The notes under the pieces are model-generated. The model ran no database searches. It was not told the DNA's origin and saw only the letters and a program-made list of their open reading frames with translations. Shown piece after piece: positions 1-6,896 of a stretch of DNA of 35,102 nt. The stretch is taken from contig CAYLRY010000031.1 of the NCBI GenBank assembly GCA_964386535.1, positions 1-35,102 of the forward strand, given 5' to 3'. How positions within the stretch are numbered: the first letter of the stretch is position 1; every line of letters starts with the position of its first letter. A program made the position numbers and the translations under genes. Source of the stretch: CAYLRY01 sp964386535. Its GTDB lineage: Bacteria > Chloroflexota > Dehalococcoidia > Dehalococcoidales > UBA3254.

Positions 1-1677
1 ACCCCGTTCTTCCGTTTCGGTGCACCCGACGATCCGTGGTATAGGATACTGAAAGCCATCATGATATAGTTGTAATCTGGCTATAGCTTCTGGTGCACCC
101 GACGATCCGTGGTATAGGATACTGAAAGGCTTATCAACCACTTTCCGGCGGATCACTGAAAAGGGGTGCACCCGACGATCCGTGGTATAGGATACTGAAA
201 GATTTTTGGGGTATCACCATATTGAGTTAAAGTCACATGGTGCACCCGACGATCCGTGGTATAGGATACTGAAAGATAGTACCCCATTCAGCTTGAGACC
301 TTGACCATCTGTGGTGCACCCGACGATCCGTGGTATAGGATACTGAAAGTCATTTATCCCGCAATTGGTCGTAATCACAGTTGGCGGTGCACCCGACGAT
401 CCGTGGTATAGGATACTGAAAGGTGAACATGCGGTAAAAATATTAATAAGACACTTGATGGTGCACCCGACGATCCGTGGTATAGGATACTGAAAGGAAA
501 TAAAAACACCTAAAGATAATAAAGCCATCTCTAAGGTGCACCCGACGATCCGTGGTATAGGATACTGAAAGATTTCCTTCATCCTGAGCGCTATAGCATC
601 GTTAGTCATTGGTGCACCCGACGATCCGTGGTATAGGATACTGAAAGAATGCTTATGCTGGATACACGTTAGGAGATTCCACATGGTGCACCCGACGATC
701 CGTGGTATAGGATACTGAAAGGGGCAATTGGATACTGTAAGAGGGGATTGTTATACGGGTGCACCCGACGATCCGTGGTATAGGATACTGAAAGAAGCAA
801 TAATCAATATATTGTCTCATTTTACCCTGTGGTGCACCCGACGATCCGTGGTATAGGATACTGAAAGGTTAGTCGACTGTGACCCCTGGCTTTATCTACA
901 GAAGTTGCACCCGACGATCCGTGGTATAGGATACTGAAAGTTTGAAATATAATGTCGCTACGCCAATCAGGACGTTGTTGCACCCGACGATCCGTGGTAT
1001 AGGATACTGAAAGTTGATAGCCTTTCTCTTATTTTTCATAGTGACTACTTTGTTGCACCCGACGATCCGTGGTATAGGATACTGAAAGTCCCCCCTTCCA
1101 GCCAATAATGCCTGTAGCCACGTGTGTTGCACCCGACGATCCGTGGTATAGGATACTGAAAGGCTTATGGCACTGAGGACATTGATGATGAAAGTTATGT
1201 TGCACCCGACGATCCGTGGTATAGGATACTGAAAGTAACTCCTCCGACTGCGGCTCCTCCGGCGCTCCTTTTGTTGCACCCGACGATCCGTGGTATAGGA
1301 TACTGAAAGGACATTTCAATTTTGGATTCTACTACAATTTCAAATTTGGTGCACCCGACGATCCGTGGTATAGGATACTGAAAGATCACAGCCCGCCAGG
1401 ACTTGCAGAAGGCCATCCAGGTTGCACCCGACGATCCGTGGTATAGGATACTGAAAGCTGTAAACTGGTTGTCCGGAAGTTCGCAAAAAGATAGTTGCAC
1501 CCGACGATCCGTGGTATAGGATACTGAAAGCACTCGCCAAAGTGGGTGTACTCGACATTCTGGACTGTTGCACCCGACGATCCGTGGTATAGGATACTGA
1601 AAGCAGGTTACTTTAACCAGTTGCACTTGACAGAAAACAAGTTGCACCCGACGATCCGTGGCACAGGATACTGAGCG
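1..1677 (+). CRISPR. CRISPR array, 23 repeats of 37 bp, trailer end; continues beyond left edge
   Basis: The repeat begins G[G/T]TGCACCCG and ends GGATACTGAAAG. Repeats start at 19, 92, 165, 239, 313, 386, 460, 535, 611, 685, 758, 831, 904, 977, 1052, 1126, 1199, 1273, 1348, 1421, 1494, 1567 and 1641. Spacers are 36-39 bp, all different, and bases 1-18 are the end of another spacer, so the array is cut by the window edge. The last repeat (1641-1677) is degenerate in its 3' half, which marks the trailer end and puts the leader to the left, with transcription rightwards. The repeat end ACTGAAAG fits the 8-nt 5' handle of type I/III crRNAs (family knowledge). A short ATCC/GGAT stem lies inside the repeat. 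Repeats 1-12 and 19 carry GG at the start; 13-18 and 20-23 carry GT. No cas gene is present, so the subtype cannot be assigned. Minus-strand open frames here are translations of the repeat. Confidence 0.98.
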
Positions 1678-1688
1678 CAAATACAAAT

Positions 1689-1742
1689 CCGGTGAGGTTA
1701 TTTTCATGCTTTGTGGGACTGAAGACACGCAAGAGCGAAGGG
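1689..1742 (+). repeat. Dispersed repeat, copy 1
   Basis: These 54 bases, starting CCGGTGAGGTTATTTTCAT, align without gaps to 4006-4059 with about nine mismatches. Copy 1 sits between the last CRISPR repeat and the SRP RNA promoter. No coding potential is apparent. The similarity stops just before the -35 box of the SRP RNA promoter, so this is not simply a duplicated promoter. Its nature is unknown. Confidence 0.75.
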
Positions 1743-1746
1743 TTTC

Positions 1747-1775
1747 TTGACAAACACAGGTATACAGGATAGCAT
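1747..1775 (+). promoter_or_regulatory. Sigma-A promoter of the SRP RNA gene
   Basis: The -35 box is TTGACA (1747-1752), a perfect consensus. After a 17-bp spacer comes TAGCAT (1770-1775), four of six matches to TATAAT. The expected start point falls at about 1782, exactly where the first strand of the SRP RNA closing helix begins. Confidence 0.85.
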
Positions 1776-1781
1776 GAGACT

Positions 1782-2052
1782 GAGGCTGTGCTAGACGGGG
1801 AACTAGCGGTGCCCTGTACCTGCAATCCGCTCCAGCAGGGTTGATTTCTTGCTTGAGATCCTTTATCTGTAGGACTGTTTGCATTAAGTAGTGTTGAAGG
1901 CTGGGTCCTGCGCGGCAGAAAGCTATGAAATCCGCCAGGTCCGAGAGGAAGCACCGGTAAATAGTACGTTCTGGGTGCCGCAGGAATACCTGGCCGGAGC
2001 CGGCTGGTTCGAGCAAGCTATAGAGCGGGAACGAGAGGAAGGGCACAGCCTC
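1782..2052 (+). ncRNA. ffs: Signal recognition particle RNA, large Bacillus type (scRNA)
   Basis: This is the RNA of the signal recognition particle, which with Ffh targets ribosomes making membrane and secreted proteins to SecYEG. I recognise the Alu-domain signature CCTGTACCTGCAATCCGCT near 1814-1832 and the domain IV signature CAGGTCC followed by AGGAAGCA near 1939-1953, with a GAGA tetraloop on the symmetric-loop helix that binds Ffh. The 5' end GAGGCTGTGC (1782-1791) pairs perfectly with GCACAGCCTC (2043-2052), which closes a molecule of about 271 nt. That length is typical of Bacillota with an Alu domain rather than the 114-nt form of E. coli. Its own promoter lies directly upstream. 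Open frames across it, for example 1891-2100, are not genes. The exact 3' end is inferred from the closing helix. Confidence 0.96.
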
Positions 2053-2058
2053 TTTAGA

Positions 2059-2121
2059 GTTACAAGCTTCCAGTTTCGGGTTACAAGTTACGAGTTTTGA
2101 TTTACCAGTTTCGAGTGACCG
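2059..2121. repeat. Degenerate 21-bp tandem repeat, three units
   Basis: Units at 2059-2079, 2080-2100 and 2101-2121 share a TTAC(A/C)AG...AGTTTCG pattern with roughly two thirds identity between neighbours. They begin seven bases after the SRP RNA end. No function is evident. Confidence 0.55.
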
Positions 2122-2134
2122 GCGGAAATTCTAT

Positions 2135-2176
2135 GGTTATTTGACGGTAATAAAGAACTGATGAATGAGCCGAAAC
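2135..2176 (+). repeat. Upstream copy of the rsmA start region
   Basis: GGTTATTTGACGGT and the following bases to ATGA.TGAGCC recur at 2210-2251, a spacing of 75 bp, where they carry the rsmA start codon. About 36 of 42 positions match. This upstream copy has its own ATG (2162), which opens an 11-codon frame, MNEPKPLTDKF, ending at TAA (2195-2197). The frame resembles the first residues of RsmA (MSEPAIPDK). It could be a duplication scar or a leader peptide. No good Shine-Dalgarno sequence precedes either ATG. Confidence 0.6.
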
Positions 2177-2235
2177 CATTGACCGACAAGTTTTAAGAGA
2201 TATCTTTTCGGTTATTTGACGGTTAGTAAGAACCT

Positions 2236-3135
2236 ATGAGTGAGCCCGCAATCCCCGATAAATCCCTGCTGGCCCAGACCAGGGAATGGCTGAAGCAGTA
2301 TAATCTACATGCCCGCAAAAGACTGGGGCAGCATTTTCTGATTAATCCAGGTATTTTGCATAATATTACCCGCGCTGCCGCATTGACGCCTGAAGATATT
2401 GTGCTGGAAATAGGGCCAGGGCTGGGTGTTCTAACCCGGGAACTGGTCAAACAGGCGGGCTGGGTGCTGGCGGTTGAGCTTGACAATAGTTTATGTGAAA
2501 TACTGAAAAAAAACCTGGCGGCTTTCCGGAATATCTCCATCATCAACCGGGACATACTGGAGATTGAGCCGGCGGAGCTGATACAGCAGGAGAGAAGCAG
2601 ATTTCCACCCGCTCTGGCCCAGGTGGAGAAGTACAAGCTGGTGGCAAACCTGCCTTACTATATCACTGCTCCTATCATCAGGCATTTCTGTGAAGCCCGG
2701 CTTAAGCCACAGGAAATGGTGATCATGGTGCAAAAGGAAGTGGCAAAAAACATCACGGCAGAGCCGGGAGAACTAAGTATACTGGCTGTAAGCGTGCAGT
2801 TCTATGGGAAACCCCAGATAGCCGGCTATGTGCCGGCAGGTAATTTTTTCCCGGCGCCCAAAGTGGATTCAGCGATATTGAAAGTCTCTGTTTATGAAAA
2901 ACCACCTTTTGAGGTAACGGCGGAAGAGAGCTTTTTTGAGATTGTACGGGCCGGATTCTGCGCGGCACGCAAGCAGATAGGCAATTCTCTGGCGCAGGGA
3001 CTGGATATACCCAAGGCGGAAGTTTTATCTTTATTGGAGAAAGTGGGAGTGGCGGCACAGAGAAGGGCCGAAACGGTATCCCTGGAAGAATGGGCACGGA
3101 TGGAAAGAGTATTCAGTGAGGCGAGGAGAAGATGA
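2236..3135 (+). CDS. rsmA: 16S rRNA (adenine1518/1519-N6)-dimethyltransferase RsmA/KsgA
   Basis: RsmA dimethylates the two adjacent adenines in the helix 45 loop of 16S rRNA, a late step in 30S maturation, using S-adenosylmethionine. The 299-residue protein has the family's early motif RLGQHFLINP (about residues 29-38), the SAM-binding motif EIGPGLGVLT (about 57-66), the acidic residue of AVELD that binds the ribose, and the catalytic NLPYYITAP motif (about 138-146). The length is normal. The ATG at 2236 has only a weak ribosome binding site, and the sequence around it is duplicated 75 bp upstream. The stop overlaps the start of ispE by four bases (ATGA), so the two genes are translationally coupled. 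The rsmA-ispE pairing is common in Bacillota. Confidence 0.96.
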   Translation: MSEPAIPDKSLLAQTREWLKQYNLHARKRLGQHFLINPGILHNITRAAALTPEDIVLEIGPGLGVLTRELVKQAGWVLAVELDNSLCEILKKNLAAFRNISIINRDILEIEPAELIQQERSRFPPALAQVEKYKLVANLPYYITAPIIRHFCEARLKPQEMVIMVQKEVAKNITAEPGELSILAVSVQFYGKPQIAGYVPAGNFFPAPKVDSAILKVSVYEKPPFEVTAEESFFEIVRAGFCAARKQIGNSLAQGLDIPKAEVLSLLEKVGVAAQRRAETVSLEEWARMERVFSEARRR

Positions 3136-3974
3136 TTTCAATCACAGCACCGGCCAAAGTAAATTTGACCCTGGAAGTCTTAAAAAAACGGGCAGACGGG
3201 TTCCATGATATCCGCAGCGTGGTGCAGATCTTTGATTTCAGCGATAAAATAAGGCTGGAGGCCGGCAGCAAAATCGAATACAAGTGCAATTTGGCCCAAT
3301 GGTCGCCGGCTAAAAGCCTGATATCCAGGACAGTGGACCTGCTGCGAAACGCCTATGCTGCCAAGCAGGGTGTGACAATTGAGATAGATAAGAAGATCCC
3401 GCTGAGCTCAGGGCTGGGCGGAGATAGCAGCGGCGCAGCCGCAGTGATGAAGGCACTGAACCAGTTGTGGAATTTAAAGCTGGGGCAGGCTGATTTACTG
3501 AAAATAGCGGCGCAACTGGGATCAGATATGCCGCTTTTTCTTTACGGGGGGACGGTGCTGGTAGAAGGGCGGGGTGAAAGAATACGGCCTTTGAGGCCCA
3601 TGCCGCACATGTATATAATCCTGCTAATGCCCAGGGTACAGAAACCGGAAAACAAGACACAGCATATGTATGCGCTTCTGAGTGTGCGCCATTATACGAG
3701 CGGGTCAATCACGGAGGGGTTTATCAACATGCTGGAAGGACGGGCTGCGGGGCCTAAAACAGGGCTTTTCAATGTGTTTGATGAAGCGGGGTTGCGCTTC
3801 TACAGCGGTTTAAAGGAATACCAGCAAAAATTCCTGGAGGCAGGGGCACCGGAAGTGCATCTGGCAGGGTCAGGTCCAACTTTATTTGCTCTTATGCGTG
3901 ATGAAATAAAGGCAATAGAGATACAGAAGCGGCTGCAAACCAGAGGTATGGAGGCTTACCTGGGGGCTTTCTAG
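3132..3974 (+). CDS. ispE: 4-diphosphocytidyl-2-C-methyl-D-erythritol kinase
   Basis: IspE phosphorylates CDP-methylerythritol with ATP in the non-mevalonate (MEP) pathway to isoprenoids. The 280-residue protein shows the GHMP-kinase pattern: N-terminal APAKVNLTLEV (about 6-16) followed by RADGFHDI, the ATP loop PLSSGLGGDSSGAAA (about 91-105) and the C-terminal AGSGPTLFAL motif (about 245-254). The length is typical. It starts inside the stop of rsmA. Downstream are a repeat and a hairpin, then a convergent gene, so ispE is probably the last gene of the operon. Confidence 0.95.
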   Translation: MISITAPAKVNLTLEVLKKRADGFHDIRSVVQIFDFSDKIRLEAGSKIEYKCNLAQWSPAKSLISRTVDLLRNAYAAKQGVTIEIDKKIPLSSGLGGDSSGAAAVMKALNQLWNLKLGQADLLKIAAQLGSDMPLFLYGGTVLVEGRGERIRPLRPMPHMYIILLMPRVQKPENKTQHMYALLSVRHYTSGSITEGFINMLEGRAAGPKTGLFNVFDEAGLRFYSGLKEYQQKFLEAGAPEVHLAGSGPTLFALMRDEIKAIEIQKRLQTRGMEAYLGAF

Positions 3975-4005
3975 GTGGAAGCGACGCTGGGTTTTTTCAA
4001 ATCAA

Positions 4006-4059
4006 CCGGTGATGTTATTTTCATACTTCGTGGTACTGGAAACAAGCGGGAGCGAAGGG
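4006..4059 (+). repeat. Dispersed repeat, copy 2
   Basis: About 83% identical over 54 bases to 1689-1742 (for example ATGTTATTTTCAT here against AGGTTATTTTCAT there). It lies in the convergent intergenic region after ispE, in the same orientation as copy 1. Confidence 0.75.
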
Positions 4060-4088
4060 CTGTACAGAAAACGTGTTTTTAACGGCAA

Positions 4089-4144
4089 GGCCGCCCTGGA
4101 AAAAGGTAAAAAGGAATACAAGGAGGCGGCCTCCGGCGTCTTTT
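4089..4144. terminator. Possible terminator hairpin between convergent ispE and the pnc fusion gene
   Basis: GGCCGCC (4089-4095) pairs with GGCGGCC (4125-4131) around a 29-base A-rich loop. A short T run (4140-4144) follows on the plus strand. The loop is long for an intrinsic terminator, so the call is weak. The rest of 3975-4177 has no gene. Confidence 0.35.
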
Positions 4145-4177
4145 AACTGTACCCATTGAGACGGCTTCTGGTACGGT

Positions 4178-5707
4178 TTATATTATCCGCTTTAACCTGG
4201 GATTAGGGGTAAGGCCGGGAATACGGCCGCGCTTGGCAATGGGACGGCCGTCAATTTCTTTGAGATCGCCCTTAAAATCCACAGGTTTGGCGCCGCTGAT
4301 GTAGCTGCCCACGCCGAAACCATGAACAGGTGCGCCGTTATCCAGGAAATACCTGATGCGCTCGGGGTCAAGGCCGCCGCTGACGAAGATTTTCACGTGC
4401 GGGAAACCAGCCTGGTCCAATCTGGCTCTGACCTCTTTAACCAGGTCAACGGTAACCCGTCCTCTTTCCGAAGGGGTGTCCAGGCGTACACTGTCCAGCC
4501 GTTGTCCCAGGGCTTCAGCCACCCTCAGGCTTTCTTCAGCCTCGTCCTTAAAGGTATCAACCAGGGAGATGCGAGGCAGGCCGGCAGGCATGTGCTTGTC
4601 AAAGGCCAGAGTAGCTCTAACAGTATCTCCCATGATTAAAATCATGGCGTGGGGCATGGTGCCGGAGGGCTGGATATTGAGTAACCCGGCGCCCTGGATG
4701 GTGGAACAGCCTGCGCAGCCGCCGATAACGGCAGAGTAGTCCATAACACCGGCTACTGAAGGGTGAACATGACGGGCTCCGAAGCTAATGACAGGGATTT
4801 TTCCGGCGGCTTTAACGCACTCCCGGGCGGCAGTAGCCCAACCGGTGCTGTGGGCCAGTATACCGATAATGGCTGTTTCATAGAGGCCGAAGCTGAGGTA
4901 GGGAGCGGTTATTCTCAGTGCGACATCTTTTCTCTCAACGGGTTCACCTTCGCCCATAGCCCAAACCTCGCAGCGGTCTTCAGGCAGGATGCGCTGAAGT
5001 AGCACTTTTACTTCTTCAATCCCGCAAAGAATACCGGGCCAGTTAGGAAAAATTTCCATGGTTACCAGGGGATTAATGTTTTCTGCTTTAAGGATATCAG
5101 CGGTATGCTTGAAATAAACATCGGTGGTTTCCCCGGACAATACCCGGGGGTCAGGGGTAAACCTGTCCGGCGCCCAGGGTATACCCACAACATGGGTCAA
5201 CCTGGCTCCCAGGACCAGGGACATATGCCTGAGGGCGAATCGGTGGGCTTCTTCATCAAAAGAAGCCACGCAATCTACCGGCACCTCTACCTGGTAATCA
5301 TGTCCCAGGGCATCAGCTACAGTATGGCAAACACAAATATCGGTACAGACGCCGCAAATAATTAGCTTTCCGGGTTTAAGCTCTTTCAACCTATCGGCCA
5401 GAGGCGTATCCCAGAAAATGCTGAAACGGGATTTGTAGATGATTTCTCCGGGAAAGGAGGCAAGCTCGGGTATGATTTCAGTCTCAGAGGTGCCGGCAAC
5501 GGCATGCGGGGGGAACATCCTAAATTCAGGGTCGTCAGGGGCATGAGAGTCATTCAGGAAAAAGATTTTTGAACCCCTGGACAGCTCATATTTCAGGAGT
5601 TTATAAATCTGAGGAATGATACGGGCGGCCCTGGAGCCGCAGTAAAGAGGGTGGCCTTTCTCCATAAACCCGCGGATCATATCAATGACAATAACGGCAT
5701 CAGACAT
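4178..5707 (-). CDS. Fused nicotinamidase / nicotinate phosphoribosyltransferase
   Basis: One 509-residue protein joins two consecutive steps of NAD salvage. Residues 1 to about 175 are an isochorismatase-fold nicotinamidase (PncA-like): the triad is visible as D9 (VIVIDMIRGF), K92 (IIYKSRF) and C125 (GVCTDICV), with a D-x-H metal site in LNDSH. Residues from about 190 to 509 are a short nicotinate phosphoribosyltransferase (PncB-like) with SFGARHVHPS, GCAGCSTIQGAG, the PRPP-enzyme motif PSGTMPHA and FVSGGLD. Nicotinamide would become nicotinate and then nicotinate mononucleotide. I chose the ATG at 5707 because AAAGGAGGTCC sits just before it; an in-frame ATG 14 codons upstream lacks such a site. 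It lies behind purM on the same strand across a 163-bp gap. PRPP use links it loosely to the purine genes. Confidence 0.9.
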   Translation of the reverse strand: MSDAVIVIDMIRGFMEKGHPLYCGSRAARIIPQIYKLLKYELSRGSKIFFLNDSHAPDDPEFRMFPPHAVAGTSETEIIPELASFPGEIIYKSRFSIFWDTPLADRLKELKPGKLIICGVCTDICVCHTVADALGHDYQVEVPVDCVASFDEEAHRFALRHMSLVLGARLTHVVGIPWAPDRFTPDPRVLSGETTDVYFKHTADILKAENINPLVTMEIFPNWPGILCGIEEVKVLLQRILPEDRCEVWAMGEGEPVERKDVALRITAPYLSFGLYETAIIGILAHSTGWATAARECVKAAGKIPVISFGARHVHPSVAGVMDYSAVIGGCAGCSTIQGAGLLNIQPSGTMPHAMILIMGDTVRATLAFDKHMPAGLPRISLVDTFKDEAEESLRVAEALGQRLDSVRLDTPSERGRVTVDLVKEVRARLDQAGFPHVKIFVSGGLDPERIRYFLDNGAPVHGFGVGSYISGAKPVDFKGDLKEIDGRPIAKRGRIPGLTPNPRLKRII

Positions 5708-5730
5708 GCTGGACCTCCTTTCAGAAATAA

Positions 5731-5790
5731 CGGAAAAATCAAAGATCAAAAGTCAAAAATACAAATTATAATCAAAACGGAAAAACGGAA
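5731..5790. repeat. A-rich quasi-repeat (CAAAAATCAAA type), copy 1
   Basis: A run of imperfect units such as AAAAATCAAA, GATCAAAAGTCAAAAAT and ATAATCAAAA lies between purM and the fusion gene. A similar tract occurs at 16015-16073. Low complexity; it may simply be AT-rich upstream DNA. Confidence 0.5.
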
Positions 5791-5803
5791 TCACCATAAT
5801 AAA

Positions 5804-5842
5804 CGGGTAAAGGCGGACTACAGCATGGCCACCCGTTTTTGG
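5804..5842 (-). terminator. Hairpin downstream of purM, possible terminator
   Basis: Read on the minus strand, AAACGGGT pairs with ACCCGTTT, with a possible inner GGC/GCC pairing, about 30 bp after the purM stop. There is no clear T run after it, so it may be only a partial terminator. Confidence 0.4.
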
Positions 5843-5870
5843 GGTCAACTGGACAGAACGTTATGATAAA

Positions 5871-6881
5871 TTACCGGAAAATAACACGGTTATCATCATC
5901 CTGTTCTACCACATGCCCGATCATGACGGCGCCGGGTACAGCCCTTACCAGCTTATCAATATTTACTTTAGAGCAGATGACGGCCATACCGATGCCCATG
6001 TTAAAGACATGGTACATTTCGTCCTCTTCGACGTTACCGGCTTGCTGGATCAGACGAAAGAGAGGCGGTACGGTCCAGGACTGCTTTTCAAGATGCACAG
6101 CCAGACCTGCGGGAAGGACGCGGGGTATATTTTTAAAAAAGCTGCCGCCGGTAATATGGGCCAGGGCTTTGATGGAAGGCAGCAGGTCTTTAAGAAGATT
6201 ATAATAACACCTGTGCGGCTCGAGCAAAGCCTCTCCCAGGGTTTTACCCAGATCAGGATAGCGGGTATTCAAGACCTGAGACTCAGGAGGGAAAATCCGG
6301 CGCACCAGGGAATAACCGTTGGTATGCAAGCCGCTGGAAGGAAGGCCCAGAATTACATCCCCGGCCCTGACATTATCCCCCAGTTTCATCTGGTCTTTTT
6401 CAACAACGCCTACGATGAAACCCACCAGATCATAATCATCACCGGTATAAATACCAGGCATTTCAGGGGTTTCACCTCCGATAAGGGCACAGCCGACTGC
6501 CTGGCAGGCTGCGGCCAGGCCTGAGATAATGGCCTCCACCCTGGCAGGGTTTAGTTTGGCCATGGCGATATAATCCTGGAAGAAGAGAGGTCTGGCGCCG
6601 CCTACAAAGATATCATTGACCAGATGATTGACGATATCCATTCCAATAGTGTCGTGTTTATCCAGGGCAATGGCTATCTTCATTTTGGTGCCCACGCCAT
6701 CCGTATGGGAGACCAGGACAGGCTGCTTATAACCCTGGAATTGGTACAGGCCGCCGAAAAAGCCAATACCGCGTAAGACCTCTGGGCCAAAGGTAGGCCG
6801 GGCCAGTTCTGCGATGTTCTTTTTTAGCTTTAAGCCGGCGTCTATATTGACCCCAGCGGCGGCATAGGTCAATTTCTCCAT
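5871..6881 (-). CDS. purM: Phosphoribosylformylglycinamidine cyclo-ligase (AIR synthetase)
   Basis: PurM closes the imidazole ring in step five of de novo purine synthesis, converting FGAM and ATP to AIR. The 336-residue protein begins with YAAAGVNIDAG, has the ATP-binding region SHTDGVGTKMKIA (about 59-71), GMDIVNHLVNDIFVGGA, the GGETPEMPGIY motif (about 137-147) and HITGGSFFKNIPR. The length is normal. The ATG at 6881 is preceded by AAAGGAG, which overlaps the purF stop region; the gap to purF is 15 bp, so the two are co-transcribed. Confidence 0.97.
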   Translation of the reverse strand: MEKLTYAAAGVNIDAGLKLKKNIAELARPTFGPEVLRGIGFFGGLYQFQGYKQPVLVSHTDGVGTKMKIAIALDKHDTIGMDIVNHLVNDIFVGGARPLFFQDYIAMAKLNPARVEAIISGLAAACQAVGCALIGGETPEMPGIYTGDDYDLVGFIVGVVEKDQMKLGDNVRAGDVILGLPSSGLHTNGYSLVRRIFPPESQVLNTRYPDLGKTLGEALLEPHRCYYNLLKDLLPSIKALAHITGGSFFKNIPRVLPAGLAVHLEKQSWTVPPLFRLIQQAGNVEEDEMYHVFNMGIGMAVICSKVNIDKLVRAVPGAVMIGHVVEQDDDNRVIFR

Positions 6882-6896
6882 ACGGCTGGTACTCCT

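Noticed and set aside
214..2046. Minus-strand open reading frames across the CRISPR array
   Set aside because: Their translations are only repeated readings of the CRISPR repeat (FQYPIPRIVGC, LSVSYTTDRRVQ) plus spacers, and the longest also runs antisense through the SRP RNA.
1891..2100. Plus-strand 69-codon frame
   Set aside because: It lies inside the SRP RNA gene and its downstream repeats; there is no ribosome binding site or protein similarity.
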